NCBI GenBank assembly: GCA_965230765.1
Contig: CBDDLR010000001.1
Coordinates: forward strand, 1,550,001-1,614,000
Origin: Sunxiuqinia sp965230765
GTDB lineage: Bacteria; Bacteroidota; Bacteroidia; Bacteroidales; Prolixibacteraceae
DNA length: 64,000 nt
Direction: 5' to 3'
Shown here: positions 1 to 9,250 of the stretch, piece after piece
Position numbering within the stretch: position 1 is the first letter of the stretch
How the letters are laid out: every line of letters begins with the position of its first letter
The notes under the pieces: model-generated
What the model saw: the letters and a program-made list of their open reading frames with translations, nothing else
Database searches by the model: none
Told to the model about the DNA's origin: nothing
Translations under genes and position numbers: made by a program

Positions 1-1
1 G

Positions 2-1264
2 TTGCCATTGTTAGGCTTTTTGCTCTATTTTACCTTTATCTTTTTAAATGGTGGGTTCTGGTCCCTGTTTCTGATATTAATGATTTACTTGTATGTCAAT
101 CGTATCTGGCATTCAGTGTCTCTCTATCTGATTAATAAATCTGAACAGACTGGAAATAAAAGATATTCGTGGTTCGACACTCAGATAAAACGTTTCTGCT
201 TCTGGTTTTTACCGCTTGTTGAACTGTTCTTCTTCTGGAAAAAATCAGAATACCTTGGACTGACGATAGCGATTGCTGCGATCTGGTACATTGGCCTGGT
301 AATTTTTGTAACAGCAAGAAGGTTATATGAAGAAAAAGTAAACATAGACCGTATTACAGGAAGGTTTGGTTTGCTTAAAAGGAGTGTGTTCCGCTTGGTG
401 AAACAAATTCCGGTTATTGGAAAACGAAGGCAACCTTTCAAAGCGCTTAGCGGTGTTTCTTTGGAAATTGGAACTGGTATGTTTGGTCTGCTTGGACCAA
501 ACGGTGCAGGAAAATCAACCATGATGCGGATTATTTGTGGCATTTTGGATCAGAGCTATGGGAAGATATGGATCAATGGCATTGATACACAAAAGAAACG
601 TGAAGAACTGCAAGGGTTAATTGGATATTTACCCCAGGAATTTGGTACGTATGAAAACATGCCCGCAGCCGAGTTCCTGGAGTATCAGGCTTTGCTGAAA
701 GGCTTAACTGATAAGAAGACCCGGGAAGACCGAATTGAGTATGTCTTGAAATCGGTTCACATGTGGGAAAAAAGAAATGATAAGATTGGCTCTTTTTCAG
801 GGGGTATGAAGCAGCGGATTGGGATAGCCCAGATTCTTCTGCACCTACCCAAAATATTGGTGGTTGATGAACCGACTGCTGGTTTGGATCCACGTGAGCG
901 GATCAGGTTTAGAAACTTGCTTGTTGAGCTTAGCCGGGAACGTATTGTAATCTTTTCAACGCACATTATTGAAGATATTTCAAGCTCGTGTAATCAGGTG
1001 GCGGTGATTAATAAAGGAAGGCTGAAATACCATGGAACCCCGGTTGAAATGGTGAACCTTGCTGATGATTTGGTATGGCAATACGATGTTCCGGCATCAG
1101 AATTTGATAAAATGCCTAACAAACAGATGGTTGTTCATCACATGCGTGTTGGTGAGGACATACGGGTACGGGTACTTGGAAAAGAAAAGCCGACAGAGTC
1201 TGCGATTTTGGCAAAACCGGTTCTGGAAGATGCGTATCTGTGTTTAATTAAAGACTTAAAATAG
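2..1264 (+). CDS. ABC transporter ATP-binding protein with N-terminal membrane segments (5' partial)
   Basis: ATPase subunit of an ABC-2 type exporter. The first ~110 residues hold hydrophobic, membrane-spanning stretches, and a complete ABC domain follows. Walker A GPNGAGKST is at about residues 165-173, then a Q-loop (YLPQEFG), signature FSGGMKQR, Walker B with VVDEPTAGLD, and the H-loop STH. The frame is open to the window edge, so the N-terminus is probably missing and the real protein may be a larger permease-ATPase fusion. The next gene encodes a membrane protein that looks like the partner permease. The substrate cannot be told from the sequence. Confidence 0.88.
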   Translation: MPLLGFLLYFTFIFLNGGFWSLFLILMIYLYVNRIWHSVSLYLINKSEQTGNKRYSWFDTQIKRFCFWFLPLVELFFFWKKSEYLGLTIAIAAIWYIGLVIFVTARRLYEEKVNIDRITGRFGLLKRSVFRLVKQIPVIGKRRQPFKALSGVSLEIGTGMFGLLGPNGAGKSTMMRIICGILDQSYGKIWINGIDTQKKREELQGLIGYLPQEFGTYENMPAAEFLEYQALLKGLTDKKTREDRIEYVLKSVHMWEKRNDKIGSFSGGMKQRIGIAQILLHLPKILVVDEPTAGLDPRERIRFRNLLVELSRERIVIFSTHIIEDISSSCNQVAVINKGRLKYHGTPVEMVNLADDLVWQYDVPASEFDKMPNKQMVVHHMRVGEDIRVRVLGKEKPTESAILAKPVLEDAYLCLIKDLK

Positions 1265-1321
1265 ATGGTTAGTCATTAGATAATTTGTTATTGAAAATTC
1301 AGGATCAAGAAACAATTAAAA

Positions 1322-2038
1322 ATGAAGAGTATAAATATAAAAAATACATGGAGTGTAATTGCCAAGATGATTCGATATAACATGCGGATCATATTTGGTG
1401 GTCGGTTTATTTGGTTTTTGCTGGCCGCATTGGCATTTTTCATTTTTATTTCTGTGGTTTCAATTTTGGATGGAGATATTCCCGATGAGGAGGATGTGTA
1501 TTATTTTATGCTGTTCCCTGCTATTTTGCTGATGTTTTATCCGATGACATTTGGAATTCAAAACGATGTGGATGCGGGTATCCTGGAAATTTTATTTGGA
1601 ATCCCTGATTATCGGTATAAAGTTTGGCTGGTACGTTTGATCATGGTTTTTGTCCTGGTTTTTCTGTTGCTTTTTGGGTTTAACGGACTTGCATATATTT
1701 TTCTTAGCCCAATCGATTTGTTTGAGATGACCAGACAAGTTATGTTCCCGGTTGTGTTTTTGGGAAGCATGGCATTTATGTTTTCAACAATTATAAAAAA
1801 TGGAAACGGAACGGCGGTTGTGATGGTGATACTTGGTGTTGCTGCTATGATTTTAAGCGAAGAAATGGATAGGACCATGTGGAATATTTTTTTAAATCCG
1901 TATGATATTCCAGGCAATATGAATGAAGTAATTTGGGCTGGTGTAGCTTTAAAGAACAGAATATTTCTTTCTGTTGGATCATTAATTTTCTTACTTTTCG
2001 GATTATTTAATCTTCAAAAGCGTGAAAAGTTTATTTAG
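1322..2038 (+). CDS. ABC-2 type membrane permease subunit
   Basis: A 238-residue protein with about six hydrophobic segments and no soluble domain. It starts 57 bp after the ABC ATPase stop on the same strand, so it is most likely the permease partner of that ATPase in the inner membrane. The N-terminal helix followed by a 'DVDAGILEILFGIPDYRYKV' stretch resembles ABC-2 permeases, where such segments mark coupling regions. The last 17 nt overlap the start of the downstream peptidase gene, suggesting a shared transcript. The substrate is unknown. Confidence 0.7.
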   Translation: MKSINIKNTWSVIAKMIRYNMRIIFGGRFIWFLLAALAFFIFISVVSILDGDIPDEEDVYYFMLFPAILLMFYPMTFGIQNDVDAGILEILFGIPDYRYKVWLVRLIMVFVLVFLLLFGFNGLAYIFLSPIDLFEMTRQVMFPVVFLGSMAFMFSTIIKNGNGTAVVMVILGVAAMILSEEMDRTMWNIFLNPYDIPGNMNEVIWAGVALKNRIFLSVGSLIFLLFGLFNLQKREKFI

Positions 2039-2969
2039 CCTACTCATTGTTGTTTTTTTCAGTTATTCTTCGTTTTCTCAAAACTATACCATTGTTATTC
2101 ATGGAGGTGCAGGTACAATTAGTAAGGAACTCCCTGATGATTTAAAAAACCGTTATCTCGAAACTTTGGATTCTGCATTGCAAACTGGTGCAACTGTTTT
2201 GGATAATGATGGAAATGCCCTTGATGCCGTTGAAAAAGTGATTAATTATTTGGAAGATTGTCCTTTGTACAATGCAGGGAAAGGTGCGGTATTTACGTTT
2301 GAAGGTAAAAACGAACTGGATGCTTCGATTATGGATGGAAGGGATTTATCAGCAGGATCAGTAGCTGGAGTAACTAAGATAAAAAATCCGATTTCGGCAG
2401 CCAGAAAAGTTTTGGAAGAATCAGTTCATGTTATGCTCTCTGGGAGTGGGGCTGATCAATTTGCCAAGGAAAAGAATCTGGAGTTGGTTGAATATGATTA
2501 TTTCAGAACAGAGAAAAGGTACAAGTCTTACCAAAAAGCGAAAGAAAAATACCTGAAGGATAAAATGGGAACCGTTGGATGCGTTGTGCTGGATAAACAA
2601 GGGAATCTTGCTGCAGGCACATCTACCGGAGGGATGACGCTGAAGAGATGGGGACGGATTGGTGATTCCCCGATCATTGGCGCAGGAACTTATGCCGATA
2701 ATAACACCTGTGCTGTTTCCTGTACAGGTCATGGCGAATATTTTATCCGTCTGGGAGTTGCCAGAGATATTTCAGCGAGAATGGAATACAAAAAATTACC
2801 TCTTCATGAAGCTGCAACGGAGACATTGGATAAACTTTCAAGAATTAAAGGGACTGGCGGTTTTGTTGCGGTTGACAAGGAAGGAAATCCGGTTATGCAG
2901 TTCAATACAAGTGGAATGTTTAGGGGGTATCTAAAAAGTAACGGTGATAAACAGATCGCGATCTTTTGA
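2022..2969 (+). CDS. Isoaspartyl peptidase / plant-type L-asparaginase, exported
   Basis: N-terminal nucleophile hydrolase that removes isoaspartyl residues from peptides or hydrolyses asparagine. A signal peptide (MKSLFSLLIVVFFSYSSFS-Q) sends it to the periplasm. The VIHGGAGT motif near the mature N-terminus and the autocleavage motif GTVG with nucleophile Thr184 are both present, as is the downstream GTSTGGM substrate loop. The 315-residue length is usual for the family. It overlaps the upstream permease gene by 17 nt. Activation would need cleavage before Thr184 into alpha and beta chains. Confidence 0.92.
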   Translation: MKSLFSLLIVVFFSYSSFSQNYTIVIHGGAGTISKELPDDLKNRYLETLDSALQTGATVLDNDGNALDAVEKVINYLEDCPLYNAGKGAVFTFEGKNELDASIMDGRDLSAGSVAGVTKIKNPISAARKVLEESVHVMLSGSGADQFAKEKNLELVEYDYFRTEKRYKSYQKAKEKYLKDKMGTVGCVVLDKQGNLAAGTSTGGMTLKRWGRIGDSPIIGAGTYADNNTCAVSCTGHGEYFIRLGVARDISARMEYKKLPLHEAATETLDKLSRIKGTGGFVAVDKEGNPVMQFNTSGMFRGYLKSNGDKQIAIF

Positions 2970-2971
2970 TT

Positions 2972-3652
2972 TCAGTCATCAAAAATAATTTCATGTGGAA
3001 TCTCTTTTGCCGCTTCAATACACAGATTCATATCGTGTAATCCAATATTTCCTTTAAATATTTTTCTTTCAGCATTTAGCGTTTTTACATCGTCGTAAAG
3101 CTTTTTGTATTCAGAATTGGCAACATCTTTTGCGGTTTCATAACCAGCCTCCAACAATACGTATGCAAAAGTGTGATTGACCCAACGGATGCGGGAAAGG
3201 TCGGTTAATTGTGCCAGCTTTAAAATGGTGGTTATGTGAATTCCGGTTTTTACAGACAATTCATTTCTTGACTTCGGATCAAGAATAAATGGGTAAAGAT
3301 GAAGGGTTGTTTTAATTTTTAGTTTTTCAAGGCAGCCAACAGTTTCTTCCGAAATACAAATGAAATCTGCCAGCTTATTTGGTTTTGGGTGATAACTATT
3401 TATTTCACGAATAAGTACTGTTAGATAGTCCTCAGAGATTCCACTTGCTTCTGAAAATTCTTTCAGTTTTACTTTGGTTTTAAGTGTTTGTTTTAGTGCT
3501 TCTAAACTCTGAATATTTTGATTTTTGATCCGGTTAAAAATTTCAGGAATGTCTTTTTGGAGAATCCTTCGACTTGGAATAAGATCAGCTTTCTCTAGGA
3601 TTGATTGGTATTCATCAATACTGATTATGCTCAAATCTTTGTAATAGGCCAT
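2972..3652 (-). CDS. DUF4332-type helix-hairpin-helix protein
   Basis: A 226-residue soluble protein with no signal peptide or membrane segment. Repeated helical units, such as a GISEDYLTVLIREIN stretch and a TGIHITTILKLAQLTDLSRI stretch, resemble the helix-hairpin-helix-like repeats of DUF4332 proteins, which are thought to bind nucleic acid or protein. Its stop lies 3 bp from the end of the convergent peptidase gene. The function is unknown; the family call rests on motif recognition only. Confidence 0.55.
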   Translation of the reverse strand: MAYYKDLSIISIDEYQSILEKADLIPSRRILQKDIPEIFNRIKNQNIQSLEALKQTLKTKVKLKEFSEASGISEDYLTVLIREINSYHPKPNKLADFICISEETVGCLEKLKIKTTLHLYPFILDPKSRNELSVKTGIHITTILKLAQLTDLSRIRWVNHTFAYVLLEAGYETAKDVANSEYKKLYDDVKTLNAERKIFKGNIGLHDMNLCIEAAKEIPHEIIFDD

Positions 3653-3672
3653 CTTCAGTAAAATTAGATAAA

Positions 3673-4629
3673 CTAAAAGCGTTTCATTATTTCACTCATG
3701 TGTTCCTGAAATTTGATGGAGTAAGAGTGGGGCATGATTTCAGATTCTTTTTTGCCAGCTAGCAAATCGCGGCTTACCGCATCCATTTCGTACTGAAACC
3801 CAAAACCATTCCTGCCGTCTTTAAACTCTTCTACAATCACTTCCTCTTCATAAAGGAAACACTCACGGGCTCGCCAAAAGTCAGGAATGGCAATATACCC
3901 TTTTTCCCCAATTACAAAGCACCAGTTGTGCAGCTTGCACCTGAAGGCAGATATCAAAGTGGCAGCTGCATCTTCATATTCAAATAAAGCAATGGTATCG
4001 TTGTCAACGCCAGTAGGGGCTTTCCGTGAAATGACAGTTGTTTTCTTCGGATCAGCTTTAAAAAACAACCAGGCCATTGCCACATTGTAAATTCCCATGT
4101 CCAGTAACGATCCACCTGCAAGTTCAGGATTGTACATACGCCTGTCGGTATCATAGGGTACAGGATATCCAAAGTCAGATTTTACATGAAGAACCCTTCC
4201 AATCTTCCCCTGGGCAATCCATTCCTGAGCTTTAATCAAAGCTGGTAAGAAATAAGTCCACATTCCTTCCATCAGATAGCTGTTTGAAGATTCTGCAAAT
4301 TCAATCAGTTTCAGGCTGTCTTCCAGGTTATGGGTAATCGGTTTTTCGCACAATACCGCTTTCCCTGCTTTCATTGCATCAACCGAGTTCTTTAAATGAA
4401 AAACATGTGGGGTTGCTACGTATATGGCATCAATTTCAGGATCGTTGTATAGTTCTTCGTATGCCCCATATGCTTTAGGGATAGTATATTTTTCAGCAAA
4501 TTGTCTCGATTTGTCTATCGACCTGGAGGCAACAGCTTTCAATTCCGACTGCTCAGCAAATTGGAAGTCATGTGCAAATTCATGGGCTATGATACCCGGT
4601 CCAACAATTCCCCACTGGATTTTCTTCAT
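3673..4629 (-). CDS. Gfo/Idh/MocA family NAD(P)-dependent oxidoreductase, cytoplasmic
   Basis: A 318-residue sugar or polyol dehydrogenase-like enzyme. The N-terminal Rossmann fold opens with WGIVGPGIIAHEFA (a GxGxxA-like dinucleotide loop). Motifs typical of the family are YVATPHVFH and CEKPITHN, whose EKP lysine is normally catalytic. There is no Tat or Sec signal, unlike the two paralogs near 12.7-15.8 kb, so it acts in the cytoplasm. It lies 20 bp downstream of nothing obvious and 20 bp upstream of the DUF4332 gene on the same strand. The substrate is unknown. Confidence 0.9.
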   Translation of the reverse strand: MKKIQWGIVGPGIIAHEFAHDFQFAEQSELKAVASRSIDKSRQFAEKYTIPKAYGAYEELYNDPEIDAIYVATPHVFHLKNSVDAMKAGKAVLCEKPITHNLEDSLKLIEFAESSNSYLMEGMWTYFLPALIKAQEWIAQGKIGRVLHVKSDFGYPVPYDTDRRMYNPELAGGSLLDMGIYNVAMAWLFFKADPKKTTVISRKAPTGVDNDTIALFEYEDAAATLISAFRCKLHNWCFVIGEKGYIAIPDFWRARECFLYEEEVIVEEFKDGRNGFGFQYEMDAVSRDLLAGKKESEIMPHSYSIKFQEHMSEIMKRF

Positions 4630-4704
4630 GATGTGTTATTATTTTAATAAATGAATAAAAATAAGAAGAACAGAATTGAATCAAAAGTAAAAGAATATAC
4701 TATG

Positions 4705-4720
4705 CAACAGAACAGAACAG
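4705..4720. promoter_or_regulatory. CAACAGAACAG repeat upstream of the OYE gene
   Basis: CAACAGAACAGAACAG consists of tandem AACAG units about 100 bp before the Old Yellow Enzyme start. An 11-bp identical copy (CAACAGAACAG, 6010-6020) precedes the SDR gene start. Two co-oriented neighbouring genes sharing this sequence could reflect a common regulator, but chance or old duplication is possible. Confidence 0.25.
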
Positions 4721-4820
4721 TATATTGTTTTGTTATTTTATTTTAACACGAATTCAGGAGAAAACAATCTGAAATGTATTGTGTTACTGAAGCAATAAAC
4801 AATTTATCAAAAGAAAAGTC

Positions 4821-5891
4821 ATGAAATTATTTAGCGATTACAAACTTGGAAACATTGAACTAAAAAACAGGATAGTTATGGCTCCAATGACAAGGTGCAG
4901 GGCCATAAATAATATCCCCAATGAATTGATGGCGACCTATTATGCACAACGGGTTGAGGCTGGTCTGATTGTTACTGAAGGAATTGCTCCTTCTCCAAAT
5001 GGGTTGGGTTATGCCAGAATCCCAGGATTATATTCCGATGAGCAAATTAAAGGCTGGAAATTAGTTACTGAAGCAGTTCATGAAAAAGGAGGTTTAATTT
5101 TTGCGCAATTGATGCATACCGGAAGAGTTTCGCATCCAGACAATATGGTTGATGGGGCTGAAATAGTCGCACCTTCAGCAATTGGGCATACTGGTGAGAT
5201 ATGGACAGACACCAATGGAAACCAAAAACACCCTGCTCCAAAAGAAATGAGTAAAGAAGACATCCAGCAGGCCAAAAATGAATTTGTTGAAGCTGCAAAG
5301 AATGCTATTAAAGCAGGTTTTGATGGTGTTGAAATTCATGGGGCCAATGGTTATTTGGTTGATCAGTTTATCAACACATCTTCAAATAAAAGAGAGGATG
5401 AATATGGAGGTTCGATAGAAAATAGATCGAGATTTGTTTTGGAAGTTGCACAAGGAATTGTTGAGGAAATTGGAGCCGAAAAGACAGGTATTCGGCTTTC
5501 TCCCTATGGAGTATTCAATGATATGGAGATATTCGAAACCATTCCAGAAACCTATATTTATCTGGCCAAAGAACTGAGCAAATTAAATCTTGCATATATC
5601 CATGTAGTTGATCATTCTGCAATGGGAGCACCTGATGTTCCTTTTGATATAAAACAAAAAATAAGGGAGAATTTTGAAGGAACAATTATTGCCAGCGGAG
5701 GTAAAAATGTTGAATCAGCAACTACTGCTCTTGAAAATGAGTCTGATTTAGTTGCCTTTGGCCGTCCATTTATTGCCAATCCGGATTTGGTTTTCAGGTT
5801 AAAAAATCAGAAAGAATTGGCTGAAGTTGATATGGATACTTTTTTCTCAGCAGATGAAAAGGGCTATACCGATTATTCAACATGGAATTAA
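4821..5891 (+). CDS. Old Yellow Enzyme family NADH:flavin oxidoreductase / alkene reductase
   Basis: FMN-dependent ene-reductase (NemA/OYE class) that reduces activated C=C bonds. At 356 residues it is a full-length single TIM barrel without the C-terminal Fe-S and FAD domains of the larger 2,4-dienoyl-CoA reductases. Diagnostic motifs are MAPMTRCRA at the N-terminus, the catalytic pair HGANGYL, DEYGGSIENR, and the phosphate-binding ASGG and AFGRPFIANPDL near the C-terminus. It is cytoplasmic. It is followed by its own terminator and sits in a plus-strand run with an SDR and a GH43 enzyme. Confidence 0.93.
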   Translation: MKLFSDYKLGNIELKNRIVMAPMTRCRAINNIPNELMATYYAQRVEAGLIVTEGIAPSPNGLGYARIPGLYSDEQIKGWKLVTEAVHEKGGLIFAQLMHTGRVSHPDNMVDGAEIVAPSAIGHTGEIWTDTNGNQKHPAPKEMSKEDIQQAKNEFVEAAKNAIKAGFDGVEIHGANGYLVDQFINTSSNKREDEYGGSIENRSRFVLEVAQGIVEEIGAEKTGIRLSPYGVFNDMEIFETIPETYIYLAKELSKLNLAYIHVVDHSAMGAPDVPFDIKQKIRENFEGTIIASGGKNVESATTALENESDLVAFGRPFIANPDLVFRLKNQKELAEVDMDTFFSADEKGYTDYSTWN

Positions 5892-5914
5892 AAGCAAAAG
5901 AAATATTCAAACTG

Positions 5915-5939
5915 AGCCCAATTTATTTTGGGCTTTTTT
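5915..5939 (+). terminator. Rho-independent terminator after the OYE gene
   Basis: Stem AGCCCAA (5915-5921) and TTGGGCT (5928-5934) with a 6-nt loop, followed directly by a T run. It lies 23 bp after the OYE stop. Confidence 0.8.
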
Positions 5940-6032
5940 ATAACTAGATGTTTTATAAAACCCTGAATTATTTTCAAAGATATAAGAAAACTATTTATAT
6001 TGCAGAACACAACAGAACAGAATAATGAAAAT

Positions 6033-6830
6033 ATGAAAGGATTACAAAACAAACGTGTTATAGTAACCGGTGGTGCTCAGGGAATTGGGCGCGCCTGTAT
6101 TGAATCGTTTCTTGAATACAATTGTTCAGTCGTATTTAGCGATTTTGAAGATACGGGTGAAGCAACTTGTAAGGAATTGAGAGAAAAAGGGGCAAAAATA
6201 GATTGGTTAAAAGGGGACATGGCCAGTGAATCCTTTTGTAAGGAATTGGTTGATTTTGCTCAAGAGAAAATGGGAGGGGTGGATATTTTGGTAAACAATG
6301 CCTTCTCATTTGTTGCTGCTGGGCTTCATGCAACCAGAAATGATTGGGAAAGATCCATGATTGTTGGTCCAATGGGTTTTGCATTAATGACACAACTTGT
6401 TGCTGAACCTATGAAAAAAGCTGGCGGCGGTGCAGTTGTGAATATCAGCAGTATTTCAGCACACATTGCACAACCTGGAAGATGGACCTATAATTCTGCA
6501 AAGGGTGCTGTTGATCAGCTTACCAAATGTTCAGCCTTAGATTTAGCTCCTCTGGGTATTCGTGTAAACAGCGTAAGCCCAGGTTGGATTTGGACTCGTG
6601 AAGTGTATAAAGCTGCTAACTATGAAAAAGAAAAGTACGATGTAATTTGGGGTAAATACCACATGTTACGTCGTTGCGGTATGCCAGAAGAAGTAGCAAG
6701 TGCCGTTTCATTTTTATGCAGCAGTGAAGCCAGTTTTATAACTGGCACTGATTTGCCCGTTGATGGAGGATATTTAGGATTAGGAGGAGAAGGCCTGGGT
6801 GAAGATTCAGAGTTTGCAGGAAGTAACTAA
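6033..6830 (+). CDS. Short-chain dehydrogenase/reductase (SDR)
   Basis: Classical SDR of about 265 residues. The cofactor motif TGGAQGIG, the structural NNAF (NNAG position), the catalytic Ser in NISSIS and the YNSAK catalytic Tyr-Lys pair are all visible, as is the C-terminal DLPVDGGYLGLGG. I prefer the ATG at 6033, which gives MKGLQNKRVIVTGG; an in-frame TTG at 6000 would add 11 low-complexity residues. It lies 15 bp upstream of the GH43 gene, so the two are probably cotranscribed. A role in oxidising the released pentose or another sugar is inference from context. Confidence 0.9.
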   Translation: MKGLQNKRVIVTGGAQGIGRACIESFLEYNCSVVFSDFEDTGEATCKELREKGAKIDWLKGDMASESFCKELVDFAQEKMGGVDILVNNAFSFVAAGLHATRNDWERSMIVGPMGFALMTQLVAEPMKKAGGGAVVNISSISAHIAQPGRWTYNSAKGAVDQLTKCSALDLAPLGIRVNSVSPGWIWTREVYKAANYEKEKYDVIWGKYHMLRRCGMPEEVASAVSFLCSSEASFITGTDLPVDGGYLGLGGEGLGEDSEFAGSN

Positions 6831-6845
6831 TTAAACAAATAAACG

Positions 6846-8453
6846 ATGAGTAAAACGATTAAAAACCCAATTATCAGAGGTTTCAATCCTGATCCTTCAA
6901 TTATTCGGGTCGATGACGATTATTACATTGTCACGTCGACTTTTGAATGGTTTCCAGGCTATCAAATCCATCATTCACGTGATTTGGTGAATTGGAAATT
7001 GGTGCACCGTCCATTAAATAGAGTTTCGCAATTGAATATGCTTGGTGTGCCGGATTCAGGTGGTGTTTGGGCACCATGTATCAGCTACAACGAAAACACG
7101 AAGAAGTTTTATCTTCTTTACACCAATGTTTTAAGTTTTGATGGTGCTACCTGGAAAGATACTCCAAACTATCTGGTTACTGCCGACGACATACTTGGCG
7201 AATGGTCAGATCCTGTTTATCTAAACTCCAGTGGTTTTGATTCATCACTATACCATGACGATGATGGGAAAATATACCTTGTGAATATGATTGTCGATCA
7301 TCGAAAAAATAAATTTTTTGGTGGTATTGTTTTACAGGAATACGATGAGGATAAGAAAGAACTTGTTGGAGAAATCCACTACATTTTCCCAGGCACTGAT
7401 CTTGGAAGAACTGAGGCTCCACATATTTACAAGCTCAATGGTTACTACTATTTGCTTACTGCTGAAGGTGGAACTGAGTTTGGGCATGCAATGACTATTG
7501 CCCGTTCAAAATCTCTTTTTGGCCCTTATGAAGTACACCCTGAAAATCCGATTGTAACTGCTGCCAATAATCCGTATTTATTATTGCAACGAACCGGGCA
7601 TGGCGATTTTGTACAAACCCAAAATGGAGATTGGTATGGTGTATTCCTTGCAGGACGTCCACTCACCACTCGTGGAAGGTGCATTACCGGGCGTGAGACA
7701 GCCATTGAGAAATTTGAATGGCGTGAAGACGATTGGATTTATTTAGCACACGGCGGCAACGAACCTCGCGAGGAGGTTGAAGCCCCGAATTTACCTGAAT
7801 TCCCATTTGAGCCAGAACCAGAGCGTGTTACTTTTGATACTGAAGAAATTGACATTAATTTTCATGCACTGAGGGTTCCGATGACTGATGACTGGGTCAA
7901 CCAGAAAGATCGAAAAGGTTATTTGCGTTTATATGGCCGTGAATCTTTAAGTTCAGTTTTCAGACAAAGTTTGGTTGCCCGAAGGGTGCAGGAGCATCAT
8001 ATTGAAGCTTCAACCTGCATAGAATTTAATCCGGTAAGTTACCAGCAAATGGCAGGTTTGGTTTGTTATTACAATACTTTCCACTATCACTATTTGTACA
8101 TTACAAGCAACGGGCCGGGCACAAAAAAACTATTGGACATTATTACATGTGATAAGTACCAGCAACAAGAACCCTTAGCTGAGCCAATAGATATAACCGG
8201 AGTTGAAAAAGTCTATTTGAAAGTGGACTACAACGGTGCAGACCTCCAGTTTTATTATGCCTTGGAAGAAGGAAAATGGCTTAAGATAGGACCAGCACTG
8301 GATGGTAGTATTTTATCAGACGAATATGTGCGTGATGCAGAAGTCAGGTATCGTGCTGCATTTACAGGAGCTTTTGTTGGTATGTGTTGTCAGGATTTAT
8401 CCGGAAGAAGATTACCTGCTGACTTTGAGTATTTTGAATACAAAGAAATATAG
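6846..8453 (+). CDS. Glycoside hydrolase family 43, beta-xylosidase-like, cytoplasmic
   Basis: A 535-residue GH43 enzyme closely resembling XynB-type beta-xylosidase/alpha-L-arabinofuranosidases. The N-terminus carries FNPDPSI with the presumed base Asp16 and the STFEWFPG signature. Asp132 (GFDSS) fits the pKa modulator and Glu190 (RTEAPHIYK) the acid. After residue ~320 comes the usual C-terminal beta-sandwich domain. There is no signal peptide, so it would act on imported xylo-oligosaccharides. The neighbouring SDR starts 15 bp before it in the same operon. A terminator follows immediately. Confidence 0.93.
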   Translation: MSKTIKNPIIRGFNPDPSIIRVDDDYYIVTSTFEWFPGYQIHHSRDLVNWKLVHRPLNRVSQLNMLGVPDSGGVWAPCISYNENTKKFYLLYTNVLSFDGATWKDTPNYLVTADDILGEWSDPVYLNSSGFDSSLYHDDDGKIYLVNMIVDHRKNKFFGGIVLQEYDEDKKELVGEIHYIFPGTDLGRTEAPHIYKLNGYYYLLTAEGGTEFGHAMTIARSKSLFGPYEVHPENPIVTAANNPYLLLQRTGHGDFVQTQNGDWYGVFLAGRPLTTRGRCITGRETAIEKFEWREDDWIYLAHGGNEPREEVEAPNLPEFPFEPEPERVTFDTEEIDINFHALRVPMTDDWVNQKDRKGYLRLYGRESLSSVFRQSLVARRVQEHHIEASTCIEFNPVSYQQMAGLVCYYNTFHYHYLYITSNGPGTKKLLDIITCDKYQQQEPLAEPIDITGVEKVYLKVDYNGADLQFYYALEEGKWLKIGPALDGSILSDEYVRDAEVRYRAAFTGAFVGMCCQDLSGRRLPADFEYFEYKEI

Positions 8454-8464
8454 GTGTTGAACAG

Positions 8465-8495
8465 AGCCTCTGATTTTCGTCGGAGGCTTTTTTTT
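8465..8495 (+). terminator. Rho-independent terminator after the GH43 gene
   Basis: AGCCTCTGA (8465-8473) pairs with TCGGAGGCT (8480-8488), one G-U pair, loop of 6 nt, then a run of eight T. Confidence 0.85.
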
Positions 8496-8526
8496 AACCA
8501 TTAAAGAAGTCTGAACCCACCGATTG

Positions 8527-9069
8527 TCAATAGTCCCTTGGATCGTCTTCAACAATGGCATAGTGATAGTTATCTTTCCACTCACCACGAATGGGAAGTA
8601 TTTTTCTGCGCAAGCCTTCACGTACCATTCCAGATTTTTCCAAAACCCGAATTGAAGCAATATTCTCAGTAGCTACACCAGCTTCTACTTTGTGAAGCTT
8701 AAGTTCTTCAAAACCAAATTTAATAAGTGCCTTCGATACCTCTGTGGCAAATCCATTTCCCCAAAACTCAGGCAGGAATTTGTAAAATATTTCCCCTAGC
8801 TTGTACTTGTCGTTTGACAGGAACAATCCAGCCATACCAATAAACTCATTTGTTTTTTTAAAGCTGATTGACCAATAATAAGAAGTTGGAGGATTTTGAG
8901 TTACAGCTTCAAAAAGTGGTTTCAATGATTTTTTTGTTTCTTCAACATCTTTTGGAATCCCCATGGTATTGTATTCATCAACCTCGGGAATTGTATGGAG
9001 ATGATGTAATCTTTCAATGTCATCCTGAGTAATTATTGTTAAGGACAAGCGTTCTGATTCTAAGTTCAT
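8527..9069 (-). CDS. GNAT N-acetyltransferase, RimJ/RimL type
   Basis: About 180 residues with the RimJ/RimL-like pattern: an N-terminal LESERLSLTIITQDD, a central PEFWGNGFATEVSKAL acetyl-CoA loop, and ENIASIRVLEKSGMVREG near the end. Members acetylate protein N-termini or small amines; the substrate here is unknown. The ATG at 9069 is preferred over an in-frame TTG at 9084. It is a single gene, convergent with the GH43 transcript and separated from it by the GH43 terminator. Confidence 0.88.
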   Translation of the reverse strand: MNLESERLSLTIITQDDIERLHHLHTIPEVDEYNTMGIPKDVEETKKSLKPLFEAVTQNPPTSYYWSISFKKTNEFIGMAGLFLSNDKYKLGEIFYKFLPEFWGNGFATEVSKALIKFGFEELKLHKVEAGVATENIASIRVLEKSGMVREGLRRKILPIRGEWKDNYHYAIVEDDPRDY

Positions 9070-9250
9070 TTTTAATAATGTCAATTTTTTGTTACAATAG
9101 TAATAATTTGATTCTGTGAATCCTCCTTTTTATCCTAGATCTAACTACTTTTATTGTTTTATAAGATGTTGTAAAACTGAATGTAGCGAATTTATAAGAA
9201 TTATTGCTTATTTTGAAGTGCATTTATTTTATTAAGTGAAAGAGGAAATT

